A stretch of 64,000 nt of DNA, from assembly GCF_014596475.1 (NCBI RefSeq), contig NZ_MECJ01000035.1:1-64000 (forward strand). Reading direction: 5' to 3'. The notes below the pieces were generated by a model, which was given only the letters and a program-made list of their open reading frames with translations, ran no database searches and was not told the DNA's origin. Shown piece after piece: positions 33,748 to 41,904 of the stretch. Position 1 is the stretch's first letter. Each line of letters starts with the position of its first letter. This DNA comes from Streptomyces sp. CBMA152. Lineage in GTDB: Bacteria > Actinomycetota > Actinomycetes > Streptomycetales > Streptomycetaceae. A program made the position numbers and the translations under genes.

Positions 33748-33784
33748 TGACCTAGTCCTGACCTGGAGTTGACACTTCTCTGAC
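33748..33784 (+). promoter_or_regulatory. Four TGAC direct repeats at exact 11-bp spacing
   Basis: TGAC starts at 33748, 33759, 33770 and 33781, giving heptamer-like units on one face of the helix. The third unit is part of a perfect -35 hexamer TTGACA (33769-33774). SARP activators bind direct heptamer repeats at 11 or 22 bp overlapping the -35 box, so this is a candidate SARP operator for the acyltransferase unit starting at 34018. The 304-bp gap 33714-34017 holds no gene. Confidence 0.6.
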
Positions 33785-33933
33785 ATGAATGCGGTTTTCC
33801 TGCGTCTGCTGACCGAAACCGGAAGAGACGTGATCCGGAGCGCCTTGAACCGGAACCCGCATTTCAAGATCCTTGAGTAGGTCCGGGGGCGCTGTCTCCC
33901 AGGGCCGATCCCTTTGCGGTCGGCGGGCGGTCG

Positions 33934-33963
33934 GACGTGCCGAGAGCCGACGTGCCGAGAGCC
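33934..33963. repeat. Tandem 15-bp repeat in the acyltransferase leader
   Basis: GACGTGCCGAGAGCC occurs twice head to tail. It is followed by a small hairpin (CTCTCG/CGAGAG) just before the ribosome binding site AGGAGGG. It could be a leader structure; no known element was matched. Confidence 0.5.
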
Positions 33964-34017
33964 TCTTGCCTCTCGCGACGAGAGCGCACAACTCCCCAGG
34001 TCTCAGGAGGGTTTGCC

Positions 34018-35274
34018 ATGACTCACGGCGACACGATCGGTACCGGCCCGCCGGGCACCGCTGATCAGGGGGCCGGACGGACACCGTCCGGCCGGTTAGG
34101 GAAGTCCACCGGGATACGCACCGTCGCCACCCGCGACGGCTGGCTGCGGCCGGCCGCCACCCGCCTTCCCTCGCTGACCGGACTGCGTTTCCCGGCGGCC
34201 CTGCTGGTCTTCTTCAACCACACCGGACTGCCCTTCCCGTTCCTGCGCCTGATGAAGGACGACGGCGCGGCGATGGACTGGTTCGACGTCACCCGCAACG
34301 CGGGCGCGCTGGGTGTCACCTTCTTCTTCGTGCTCAGCGGCTTCGTCCTCACCTGGGCCGTGCGCGAGACGGACACCACGCGCGCGTTCTGGCGCCGCCG
34401 GATCGTCAAGATCTACCCGAACTACGCGATCACCTGGGGCCTGGCGATGATCGCCTTCGCCTCCGCGTACACGCCCACCCGCACCGCGATCCTCAACCTG
34501 CTCATGGTGCATGTGTGGGTGCCGAAGTTCGACGTCTTCTCCAGCGTCAACCAGCCCAGCTGGTCGCTCGGTTGCGAGCTGCTCTTCTACCTGTCGTTCC
34601 CGCTGCTGCACAAGCTGTTCCGGCGCATCCGGCCCGAGCACCTGAAGTACTGGATCTCGGGGATGATCGCCGGGATCATCACCACGCCGTTCTTCACCTA
34701 TCTGCTGCTGCCGGACGACCCCAACTTCCCCGGCGGCCTGGCGCTCGGCGCCCGCGCCTCCACGGTGCAGTACTGGTTCGCGTACAACTTCCCGCCGATG
34801 CGGCTGCTCGACTTCGCGCTCGGCATGCTCGTCGCGCAGGCGGTGCTCAACGGCCGCTGGTGGAACATCGGCATGATCTGGTCGAGCCTGCTGCTCGTCG
34901 GCGGCTATGTGTGGGCCTCCCACGTCCCGTTCCTCTACTCGCAGCGGTCCATGACGATCATCCCGATCGTCTTCCTGATCGCGGCCGCCGCAACCGCCGA
35001 CGCGAGAGACGAGTTCACCCTCTTCCGCAATCGCACGATGGTCTGGTTGGGCGAGATCTCCTTCGCCTTCTATCTGGTGCACTTCGTGGTGCTCTCCTAC
35101 GTACGCAAGTGGCTCGGCCACGGTATGTACTCGGTGCCGCAGACCATCGGCATCGTGCTCGTGGAGTTCACGATCGCGGTGCTGATCTCGTGGGCGCTGT
35201 ACGCGCTCATCGAGCGGCCCATCACCCGCAACTGGTCCAAGCCGAGGCTCCCTCGGGCCTCCACCACGACCTGA
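34018..35274 (+). CDS. Acyltransferase 3 family membrane protein
   Basis: This 418-residue protein has about ten transmembrane helices and the family motifs RFPAALLVFFNHTGLP (His in the first helix region), VTFFFVLSGFVLTWA and RRRIVKIYPNYAITWGL. Family members transfer acyl groups from CoA or membrane donors to sugars, antibiotics or wall polymers. AGGAGGG lies 6 nt before ATG 34018. Codon 27 (34096-34098) is TTA, predicting bldA-dependent translation. It heads a unit with an SDR and a CMD protein that ends at the hairpin at 36586. Phased TGAC repeats lie upstream. The acceptor is unknown. Confidence 0.87.
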   Translation: MTHGDTIGTGPPGTADQGAGRTPSGRLGKSTGIRTVATRDGWLRPAATRLPSLTGLRFPAALLVFFNHTGLPFPFLRLMKDDGAAMDWFDVTRNAGALGVTFFFVLSGFVLTWAVRETDTTRAFWRRRIVKIYPNYAITWGLAMIAFASAYTPTRTAILNLLMVHVWVPKFDVFSSVNQPSWSLGCELLFYLSFPLLHKLFRRIRPEHLKYWISGMIAGIITTPFFTYLLLPDDPNFPGGLALGARASTVQYWFAYNFPPMRLLDFALGMLVAQAVLNGRWWNIGMIWSSLLLVGGYVWASHVPFLYSQRSMTIIPIVFLIAAAATADARDEFTLFRNRTMVWLGEISFAFYLVHFVVLSYVRKWLGHGMYSVPQTIGIVLVEFTIAVLISWALYALIERPITRNWSKPRLPRASTTT

Positions 35275-35361
35275 GCGGCGCACCAACCGGAGAGCTTGGT
35301 TCCAGTCCCCAACGACGTGAATTCAAGTTCGGTTCAAGATTCCACTGCAAGGATTCCCCCC

Positions 35362-36072
35362 ATGAAAACAATTGCTCTCGTCACAGGTGCCAACAAGGGA
35401 ATTGGTTTCGAGATCGCGCGTCAGCTCGGCGAGCTGGGTATCACCGTCATCGTCGGTGCGCGCGACGAGAAGCTCGGCAGGGCGGCCGCCGAGGAGCTCG
35501 GCCAGGCGTTCGTCCAGCTCGACGTCACCGACCCGGACAGCATCAGGAAGGCCGCCACCTGGATCGACCTGGCGTACGGCAAGCTCGACATCCTGGTGAA
35601 CAACGCGGGCATCACCGTCCCCCACGAGGAGGGCAGGCCCAGCACCACCTCGTTGGACACCATGCGCCGGATCTACGAGACCAATGTGTTCGGCGTGGTC
35701 GCGGTGACCAACGCCCTGCTGCCGGTGCTGCGCAAGGCGCCCGCCGCCCGGATCGTCAACCAGTCCAGCGAGATGGGCTCCATGGAGCACGCCCTGGACG
35801 AGAGCCACCCGGCGTTCCCGATCGTGAACCTTCCGTACAACTCCTCGAAGACCGCGCTCAACATGATCACGGTGGCGTACGCCAAGGAGCTGCGGGACAC
35901 CCCGATCAAGGTCAACGCGGTGGACCCGGGCTGGTGCCGTACCGACATCACCGGCGGCGAGGGCTACAAGTCGGCAGCTCAAGGCGCCGCGATCGCCGTG
36001 AAGCTCGCCACCCTCGACGCGGACGGCCCGACCGCCACCTTCTCCCAGGACCAGGGCACACTGCCTTGGTAA
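35362..36072 (+). CDS. Short-chain dehydrogenase/reductase, carbonyl-reductase type
   Basis: A 236-residue SDR. The cofactor motif TGANKGIG (residues 8-15) is the variant of TGxxxGxG found in carbonyl-reductase-like SDRs that prefer NADPH. NNAG follows, and the catalytic Ser lies in RIVNQSSEMGS, with Tyr-x3-Lys in LPYNSSKTALN. AAGGA precedes the ATG at 35362, and an upstream in-frame start at 35296 has no such site. It lies 87 nt downstream of the acyltransferase and 46 nt upstream of the CMD gene. The substrate is unknown, but the cluster setting suggests a ketone of a secondary metabolite. Confidence 0.9.
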   Translation: MKTIALVTGANKGIGFEIARQLGELGITVIVGARDEKLGRAAAEELGQAFVQLDVTDPDSIRKAATWIDLAYGKLDILVNNAGITVPHEEGRPSTTSLDTMRRIYETNVFGVVAVTNALLPVLRKAPAARIVNQSSEMGSMEHALDESHPAFPIVNLPYNSSKTALNMITVAYAKELRDTPIKVNAVDPGWCRTDITGGEGYKSAAQGAAIAVKLATLDADGPTATFSQDQGTLPW

Positions 36073-36118
36073 GCAAGACTGCTTCGCTCAACACCCGTTC
36101 GTTTTAAGGAAGATAACG

Positions 36119-36577
36119 ATGTCCGCTCCCCGCATGAGCAACCCGGCCCAGGTCCTGCCCGACTCGATGACGGCCATCCTCGGCCTGATCAAGTCGATCC
36201 GTAAGGCCGGTGTCGACGAGGCCACCCTTGAACTGGTCCACCTGCGGGCCAGCCAGATCAACGGCTGCGGCCCCTGCCTCGACGCCTCGGCCAAGGCCGC
36301 CCAGAAGGCCGGTGTCAGCGACGAGCGGATCTTCTCGGTCGGTGCCTGGCGCGAGACGCCGTTCTACAGCGACGCCGAGCGCGCGGCCCTGGCCCTTGCC
36401 GAGCACGTCACCCGGCTCGCCGACCGCGAGGACGCCGTGCCGGACGCCGTGTGGAACGAGGCGGCCAAGCACTACGACGAGCAGCAGCTGGCCGCCCTGG
36501 TCCTCCAGATCGGTGTGGTCAACCTGTTCAACCGCCTCAACGCCTCCACCAAGCAGCAGGCCGGCCAGGCCTGGTGA
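36119..36577 (+). CDS. Carboxymuconolactone decarboxylase (CMD/AhpD-like) protein
   Basis: A 152-residue all-helical CMD-family protein. The signature LVHLRASQINGCGPCLDAS carries the redox pair Cys50-x-x-Cys53, as in AhpD-type alkylhydroperoxidases. FYSDAERAALALAEHVTRL is the second conserved helix pair. CMD, oxidoreductase and epimerase genes are typical targets and neighbours of ECF41 sigma factors, and such a sigma gene follows. A perfect 15-bp hairpin ends the unit. A paralogue lacking both cysteines lies at 48013. The in vivo substrate is unknown. Confidence 0.9.
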   Translation: MSAPRMSNPAQVLPDSMTAILGLIKSIRKAGVDEATLELVHLRASQINGCGPCLDASAKAAQKAGVSDERIFSVGAWRETPFYSDAERAALALAEHVTRLADREDAVPDAVWNEAAKHYDEQQLAALVLQIGVVNLFNRLNASTKQQAGQAW

Positions 36578-36585
36578 AGCCGCGC

Positions 36586-36620
36586 CGCACACCGCCGGGC
36601 CGTGCGCCCGGCGGTGTGCG
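36586..36620 (+). terminator. 15-bp perfect hairpin after the CMD gene
   Basis: CGCACACCGCCGGGC pairs exactly with GCCCGGCGGTGTGCG around the loop CGTGC, 9 nt after the stop. Confidence 0.8.
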
Positions 36621-36671
36621 ACAGTGGCCCGGCCGGTGGGACCGGCGAACGGACCCACCGGGAACGGACGT

Positions 36672-36698
36672 TGTCACAACGGCCGGGTTTCGTTCGTC
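36672..36698 (+). promoter_or_regulatory. ECF41-type promoter of the sigJ gene
   Basis: TGTCACA (36672-36678), a 16-nt spacer and CGTC (36695-36698) exactly match the promoter consensus I recall for ECF41 sigma factors. It lies 36 nt before the start of a gene encoding such a factor, so positive autoregulation is expected. Two further copies occur at 37712 and 47865. Confidence 0.75.
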
Positions 36699-36733
36699 AT
36701 GGCTATGACGGAACGCGATTCGAAGGAAGTGAC

Positions 36734-37618
36734 ATGGACGAGCGCGATTGGCTGGCGCAGCGATTCGAGGAGAACCGGAGCCATCTCAGAGCGGTGGCCT
36801 ACCGGATGCTCGGCTCGGTGAGCGAGGCCGACGACGCCGTTCAGGAGTCCTGGCTGCGGCTCAGCCGCGCCGAGACCGACGACATCGAGAACCTGGTCGG
36901 CTGGCTGACCACCATCGTCGGCCGGGTCTGCCTGGACATGCTGCGCTCGCGCCGCGCCCGGCGCGAGGACCCGCTGGAAGCCCAGGTCACCGAGCCGGCG
37001 CTGGCCCCCGAGGACGCGGGCGACCCGGAGCAGCAGGCGCTCATCGCCGACTCGGTGGGCCTCGCCCTGCTGGTGGTCCTGGAGACGCTGGAGCCCGCCG
37101 AACGGCTCGCGTTCGTCCTGCACGACATGTTCGCGGTGCCCTTCGAGGAGATCGCGCCCATCGTGGACCGCAGCCCCGCCGCGGCCCGCCAGCTCGCCAG
37201 CCGGGCCCGCCGCCGCGTCCAGGGCGCCGAGCCCGTGCCGGACCCCGATCTGAGCAGGCAGCGGCAGGTGGTCGACGCGTTCCTCGCCGCCGCGCGCGGC
37301 GGTGACTTCGAGGCCCTGGTCGCGGTGCTCGACCCCGATGTGGTGGCCCGCTCCGACGCCTTCGCGGACCGTCCGGGCGCCGGCACCGTGCTGCGCGGCG
37401 CCCAGGCCGTGGCCCGACAGGCGCTCACCTTCGCGCAGTTCGCCCAGTCCGCGCAGCAGGCGCTGGTGAACGGCAGCCCGGGCGTCGTCGCCGACCAGGG
37501 CCGCGACACGTTCCGCGTGATGAGCTTCGGCTTCGGCGACTCGGTCATCACCGAGATCGAGGTCATCACCGACCCCGAGCACCTCAAGGCACTGGATCTG
37601 GAGCTCCTCGCGAGCTGA
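36734..37618 (+). CDS. sigJ: ECF41-group RNA polymerase sigma factor (SigJ type)
   Basis: A 294-residue sigma factor with region 2 (RSHLRAVAYRMLGSVSEADDAVQESWLRL), region 4 (LAFVLHDMFAVPFEEIAPIVDRSPAAARQLASRARRRVQ) and a SnoaL-like C-terminal domain from about residue 180. The C-terminal NGSPG belongs to the NGxPG-type signature of the ECF41 group, in which this domain replaces an anti-sigma factor and tunes activity. GAAGGAAG precedes the ATG. Its own promoter has the ECF41 consensus, and the downstream exporter and the CMD gene at 48013 have the same, defining a small regulon within the window. A hairpin at 37648 ends the transcript. Confidence 0.92.
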   Translation: MDERDWLAQRFEENRSHLRAVAYRMLGSVSEADDAVQESWLRLSRAETDDIENLVGWLTTIVGRVCLDMLRSRRARREDPLEAQVTEPALAPEDAGDPEQQALIADSVGLALLVVLETLEPAERLAFVLHDMFAVPFEEIAPIVDRSPAAARQLASRARRRVQGAEPVPDPDLSRQRQVVDAFLAAARGGDFEALVAVLDPDVVARSDAFADRPGAGTVLRGAQAVARQALTFAQFAQSAQQALVNGSPGVVADQGRDTFRVMSFGFGDSVITEIEVITDPEHLKALDLELLAS

Positions 37619-37647
37619 CGTATGGGATTCGTATAACCGCAGGTGAG

Positions 37648-37681
37648 AAGGCCCGGGACCGCTTCGGCGGGACCGGGCCTT
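37648..37681 (+). terminator. Hairpin after sigJ
   Basis: AAGGCCCGG pairs with CCGGGCCTT, 29 nt after the stop, and is followed by TTCC. Confidence 0.7.
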
Positions 37682-37711
37682 TCCGTGCGCCGAAACTTAT
37701 TTTCGTCCAAC

Positions 37712-37738
37712 GGTCACATTTGCTCAGCGGGATCCGTC
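37712..37738 (+). promoter_or_regulatory. ECF41-type promoter and long leader of the exporter gene
   Basis: GGTCACA (37712-37718), a 16-nt spacer and CGTC (37735-37738) differ from the sigJ promoter by one base. Transcription from here would give a leader of roughly 240 nt before the ATG at 37985. The leader contains a hairpin (GCCGGTGCT 37762-37770, AGCACCGGC 37781-37789) and no recognisable gene. The leader may be regulatory, but no riboswitch class was recognised. Confidence 0.65.
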
Positions 37739-37984
37739 ATATGGGTGACGGACTAGTCCGGGCCGGTGCTCCGAGGGGGCAGCACCGGCGGGACGTCCGT
37801 CGCCCTCGTTCGGGGGCGCCCGTACATCCCCTGATGGAGAGCAGCCTTTGACACGTTCGGCCCGCGTCCGGAACAGAACTCTCGGGCGGCGTTCCGTAAC
37901 CGGACCCGGTTGTGTCCGGCAGCCACTCGGCCAAGCCGGGGGCGCTCTCACCCACTCGATCCTGTATAGCTTAGGAGTCTCGTA

Positions 37985-39490
37985 ATGGCTGCCGCCGACT
38001 CAACCGCGAGGCCGGGAACGGGCGTCAAGCCCGGTGTGATCCTGGCATTCCTGTGCCTGGGCCAGTTCATGGTCTTCCTCGACGTGTCGATCGTGAACCT
38101 GGCTCTGCCGTCCATCCAGGACGGGCTCGACATGTCCGATGTCAGTCTCAACTACATCGTCACCGCGTATTCCACCGTTCTCGGCGGCTTCCTGCTGCTC
38201 AACGGACGGCTCGCCGACACCTTCGGGCGCAGGCGCCTGCTGATGACCGGCTTCGTGGTGTTCGCGCTGGCCTCGCTGACGTCGGGTCTCGCCCAGAACG
38301 CCGCCATGCTGATCACCTCGCGTGGTTTCCAGGGCCTCGGCTCCTCGATGATCGCCCCCGCCGCGCTCTCCATCCTGACCAACACCTTCGCCGAGGGCCC
38401 CGAGCGCAACAAGGCCCTTGGTGTGTGGGGTTCGCTCGCCGGTATCGCCTCGATCGTCGGCGTGATGCTCGGTGGTGTCCTCGCGGACGGCCCGGGCTGG
38501 GAGTGGATCTTCTGGATCAACGTCCCGATCGGCCTGGGTGTCGTCGTCCTCGCCCCGCGGATCCTGCCCGAGAGCAAGTCCGACGCCCCGCGTCAGCGCT
38601 TCGACTTCGCGGGCGCCGCGACCCTGACGGCCGGCATGCTGCTCCTCATCTTCACCCTCGGTGAGGCCATCAACGTCGGCTGGGGCACCGCCCGTACGAT
38701 CGGCAGCCTCATCGGTGTCGCCGTTCTCCTCATCTCCTTCCTCGTCATCGAGATGAAGGTCGAGGCGCCGATGATGCCGCTGCGCGTCTTCCGTCTCAAG
38801 ACGATGCGCATCGCCAACCTCTCGGCCGTCCTGGTCTTCGGTACCTTCGGCGCCCTGTTCTTCTTCGCCAGCCTCTTCATGCAGCAGGCGTTCGGCTACT
38901 CCCCGATGAAGGCCGGTTTCGCTTACGTGCCGCTCGCGGTCGCGGTGGCGTTCGGCGCCGGTGCCGCCTCCGGCATGATCACCAAGATGGCCGCCCGTCC
39001 GGTGCTCGCGGTCGGTCTCACCCTGACCACCTCCGGTCTGCTGATCCTGTGGCGCACCGGCGCCGGCGCCTCGTACGTGACGCACCTGCTGCCCGCGTTC
39101 GTCCTGCTCGGCCTCGGCTGCGGCATGGTCTTCGTGACGCTGCAGATCGCCGCGTTCGTCGGTATCTCGGACGAGGAGGCCGGCATCGGTGCCGGTCTCA
39201 TCAACACCAGCCAGGAGGCCGGTGGCGCCCTCGGCCTCGCCGTCATCGCGACCATCGCGTACAACGGTCTTGAGGACAAGCTGGCCAAGACCGGCGGCAA
39301 CCCCGCCAAGATCCACGAGGTCCAGGCCACGGCCAACCACCACGCGTTCCTGTCCGCCGCGATCCTCGGCTTCACCGCGCTGCTCGTCGCCCTGTTCTTC
39401 ATGCCGAAGGGTGCGAACAGCATGAGCTCGGCGCACGCCCACGGCACCGCCGAGCCGGAGCTCGCTCCCGAGGACGCGGGCGTCAAGTAA
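37985..39490 (+). CDS. DHA2-type MFS multidrug/metabolite exporter
   Basis: A 501-residue, 14-helix transporter. Motif A is GRLADTFGRRRLLMTGF, the helix-1 motif is QFMVFLDVSIVNLALPSIQ (the LDxTIVNxALP signature of DHA2), and motif C is AGIASIVGVMLGGVL. These proton antiporters export drugs or endogenous antibiotics. TAGGAG precedes the ATG. The ECF41-type promoter upstream ties it to SigJ. A 16-bp hairpin follows the stop. In the setting of monooxygenases and SARPs it is the likely exporter of the cluster product. Confidence 0.93.
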   Translation: MAAADSTARPGTGVKPGVILAFLCLGQFMVFLDVSIVNLALPSIQDGLDMSDVSLNYIVTAYSTVLGGFLLLNGRLADTFGRRRLLMTGFVVFALASLTSGLAQNAAMLITSRGFQGLGSSMIAPAALSILTNTFAEGPERNKALGVWGSLAGIASIVGVMLGGVLADGPGWEWIFWINVPIGLGVVVLAPRILPESKSDAPRQRFDFAGAATLTAGMLLLIFTLGEAINVGWGTARTIGSLIGVAVLLISFLVIEMKVEAPMMPLRVFRLKTMRIANLSAVLVFGTFGALFFFASLFMQQAFGYSPMKAGFAYVPLAVAVAFGAGAASGMITKMAARPVLAVGLTLTTSGLLILWRTGAGASYVTHLLPAFVLLGLGCGMVFVTLQIAAFVGISDEEAGIGAGLINTSQEAGGALGLAVIATIAYNGLEDKLAKTGGNPAKIHEVQATANHHAFLSAAILGFTALLVALFFMPKGANSMSSAHAHGTAEPELAPEDAGVK

Positions 39491-39538
39491 CACCGACCAC
39501 TTTCTGAAAGCCCGCCCGCCGCATAGGGCCGGGCAGGC

Positions 39539-39576
39539 CGTGGCGCTCCTCCGGTACGAGCCGGAGGAGCGCCACG
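39539..39576 (+). terminator. 16-bp perfect hairpin after the exporter gene
   Basis: CGTGGCGCTCCTCCGG pairs with CCGGAGGAGCGCCACG around the loop TACGAG. Confidence 0.82.
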
Positions 39577-39645
39577 CGCCACAACTGGGGCCGGTTCCGG
39601 GGACATCGGGACCGCGCCGGAGCAGCCTGGAAGGAACGGACCCCT

Positions 39646-40062
39646 ATGTCGCAGCCCCGAGGGCGCACGAGCGCGCCGGAGGTCTCCGCCTCGGTGGAGG
39701 CGTTCCTCGCCGAACCGCTCGTCGCCACGCTCACCACCCTGCGGCCCGACGGCTCGCCGCATGTGGCGCCCGTCCGGTTCACCTGGGACGCGGCGTCGGG
39801 GCTCGCCCGGGTCATGACGGTCGCCACCTCCCGCAAGGCCCGCAACGTCCTGGCGAACCCGGGCTCACGTGCCGTGCTGTGCCAGGTGGAGGGCTTCAGC
39901 TGGGTCAGCCTGGAGGGCACCGGACTGGTGTCGCAGGACCCGCAGCGGGTGTCCGCGGGCGTGCAGCGCTATGCCAAGCGCTATTGGCAGCAGCCGCCCA
40001 GTCCCCCGGGCCGGGTGGTCCTGGAAATAGCGGTCGACAAGGTGATCAGTCTCAATACGTGA
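39646..40062 (+). CDS. PPOX-class, probably F420-dependent, oxidoreductase
   Basis: A 138-residue split-barrel protein. The pattern LVATLTTLRPDGSPHVAPVRFTWD, then VMTVATSRKARNVLANPGSRAVLCQVEG is typical of the actinobacterial FDOR-B group, which binds F420 (less often FMN or heme breakdown products). No signal peptide or membrane helix is seen. It is monocistronic between two strong hairpins (39539 and 40132). F420-dependent reductases often serve as tailoring enzymes in Streptomyces clusters, but the cofactor here is inferred from family resemblance only. Confidence 0.83.
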   Translation: MSQPRGRTSAPEVSASVEAFLAEPLVATLTTLRPDGSPHVAPVRFTWDAASGLARVMTVATSRKARNVLANPGSRAVLCQVEGFSWVSLEGTGLVSQDPQRVSAGVQRYAKRYWQQPPSPPGRVVLEIAVDKVISLNT

Positions 40063-40079
40063 GCACCCGTGCGTCATAC

Positions 40080-40108
40080 GTCACGCGTAATTCACTTTTA
40101 CGTCACAT
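40080..40108. promoter_or_regulatory. Three TCAC repeats at 11-bp spacing (weak candidate)
   Basis: GTCACGC (40080), TTCACTT (40091) and GTCACAT (40102) are phased by 11 bp. The array lies downstream of the PPOX stop but before a strong terminator, so it is awkwardly placed to drive the monooxygenase operon. A SARP-like site is possible, but coincidence cannot be excluded. Confidence 0.3.
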
Positions 40109-40131
40109 GAGTTGAGCGCGCCGAATCCCAC

Positions 40132-40170
40132 ACGTGGCACCACCGGAAGGCAATTCCGGTGGTGCCACGT
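40132..40170 (+). terminator. 17-bp perfect hairpin with T-tract after the PPOX gene
   Basis: ACGTGGCACCACCGGAA pairs exactly with TTCCGGTGGTGCCACGT around GGCAA and is followed by TTTG. It is one of the best canonical terminators in the window. Confidence 0.88.
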
Positions 40171-40276
40171 TTTGTTGTGCCTCTGAGCTGCGGACTTGAG
40201 TCGTACTCAGGTGGAACGTGCCAGCATCGCCCGTATCGGCTGATCCATGTCATCCATCTGCACGAGGAGTGCGAAT

Positions 40277-41764
40277 ATGACCCAGGGCGCAATTGTTGTC
40301 GGTGCCGGTCCGGTCGGACTGATGCTGGCCGGCGAACTCCGCCTTGCCGGTGTGGAGGTCGCCCTCTACGACAAGCTGCCGGCTCCCAGTGGGGAATCGC
40401 GCGGCCTCGGATTCACGGGACGTACCGCCGAAGTGCTCGACCAGCGCGGTCTGCTGACGAAGCTCGGTGACATCCGCTGGGGCAAGCAGGGCCACTTCGG
40501 CGGGGTCCGCATCAACTTCGACCAGCTGGACGAGAGCCACTACGGCATCATGGGCCTCGCCCAGTCCCGTACCGAGGAGACCCTGGGCGCATGGGTCGAG
40601 GAGCTCGGCGTCACCGTGCGCCGGGGTTACGAGGTCACCGGCTACCGGGAGACCGAGGACGGCGTCGTCGTCCAGTACGAGGGCCCCGACGGCCCGGGCG
40701 AGGAGGCGGCCCAGTACCTCGTCGGCACCGACGGCGGGCGCTCCACGATCCGCCGCCTGGCGGGCATCGAGTTCCCGGGCGAGCCCGCGACGCGCGGGAT
40801 GTACCTGGCCGACGTGGTCGGCGCCGGGCTGCGGATGCGCCCCATCGGTGAGCGCATCGAGGGCGGCGGCATGGTCCTCTCGGTCACCCTGGAGCCGGGC
40901 ATCGACCGCATCGTCATCCACGAGCCGGGGGTGCGCCCGCACCACGGCGAGGGCGAGCTGAAGTTCTCCGAGCTCGCGGACGCCTGGGAGCGCATGACCG
41001 GCGAGGACATCCACGGCGCCAGCGCCCGTTGGATGTGCGCGCTCACCAACGCCACCGGCCAGGCCACCCACTACCGCAAGGGCCGCGTCTTCCTCGCGGG
41101 CGACTCCGCGCACGACCACGCGCCGCTCGGCGCGCAGGGCGTCAGCGTCGGCCTCCAGGACGCCGTCAACCTCGGCTGGAAGCTGGCGGCGGCCATCAAG
41201 GGCCAGGCCCCCGACGACCTCCTCGACACCTACCACGCCGAACGCCACCCCATCGGCGAGCAGTTGCTGCGCAACACGCTCGCCCAGTCGCTGATCTACC
41301 TCAGCGGCGAGGAGATGGAGCCGCTGCGCGCCGTGCTGCGCGAGCTCGTGCAGATCCCGGACGCCGCCCGCCACCTCGCGGGCCTGGTCAGCGGCCTCGA
41401 CGTCCGCTACGACGTCGACGCCGACGAGACCGGTCACCCGCTGCTCGGGCTGCGCCTGGCCCCGAACCGCGAGGTCGCGCTCGCCGACGGCGGCCAGGTC
41501 CGCGTCGCGGAGCTGCTGCACCCGGGGCGCGGTGTCCTGATCACCTCCGCCGCCTCGGCCGAGGCGGCGGAGCTCGCCGCGGGCTGGTCGGACCGCGTCG
41601 ACGTGGTCACCGGCAGCTGGGTCCCCTCCGACGTGGCCACCGACGACGACCCCGAGGCCGTCCTGGTCCGCCCCGACGGACATGTCATCTGGGCCGCGCC
41701 CGACGGCGGCAAGCTGCGGGACGCGCTTGAGCGGTGGTTCGGCGCGGCTCAAGTGGCCGGATAA
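40277..41764 (+). CDS. FAD-dependent aromatic monooxygenase (polyketide hydroxylase type), copy 1
   Basis: A 495-residue group A flavin hydroxylase like those of angucycline and anthracycline pathways (PgaE/RdmE type). The FAD-binding motif is IVVGAGPVGLMLAGEL (GxGxxG), the DG motif lies in YLVGTDGGRSTIRRLAGIEFPG, and FAD/NADPH contact is GDSAHDHAPLGAQGVSVGLQDAVNLGWKLA. A C-terminal thioredoxin-like domain follows from about residue 375. GAGGAG lies 7 nt before ATG 40277. It starts a four-gene unit. A near paralogue ends the unit, and the two share an almost identical 3' end. The substrate is presumably an aromatic polyketide, yet no polyketide synthase is in the window. Confidence 0.9.
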   Translation: MTQGAIVVGAGPVGLMLAGELRLAGVEVALYDKLPAPSGESRGLGFTGRTAEVLDQRGLLTKLGDIRWGKQGHFGGVRINFDQLDESHYGIMGLAQSRTEETLGAWVEELGVTVRRGYEVTGYRETEDGVVVQYEGPDGPGEEAAQYLVGTDGGRSTIRRLAGIEFPGEPATRGMYLADVVGAGLRMRPIGERIEGGGMVLSVTLEPGIDRIVIHEPGVRPHHGEGELKFSELADAWERMTGEDIHGASARWMCALTNATGQATHYRKGRVFLAGDSAHDHAPLGAQGVSVGLQDAVNLGWKLAAAIKGQAPDDLLDTYHAERHPIGEQLLRNTLAQSLIYLSGEEMEPLRAVLRELVQIPDAARHLAGLVSGLDVRYDVDADETGHPLLGLRLAPNREVALADGGQVRVAELLHPGRGVLITSAASAEAAELAAGWSDRVDVVTGSWVPSDVATDDDPEAVLVRPDGHVIWAAPDGGKLRDALERWFGAAQVAG

Positions 41765-41904
41765 AAGCTGTCGTTGCAGCACCGCCGCCACTGCCGGCCG
41801 ACCGGTCCGGCGCCTACCCGCCGGACCGGTCACGGGGCCTGCCGTCCCCGCGCGGCAGGCCCCAGCCGTACCCCCGACCACACACCTCCGAAAGGGAACT
41901 CACC

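Noticed and set aside
40102..40130. CGTCACA at 40101 as a fourth ECF41-type promoter
   Set aside because: No CGTC follows at 16 nt (AATC is found), and a strong terminator lies just downstream.
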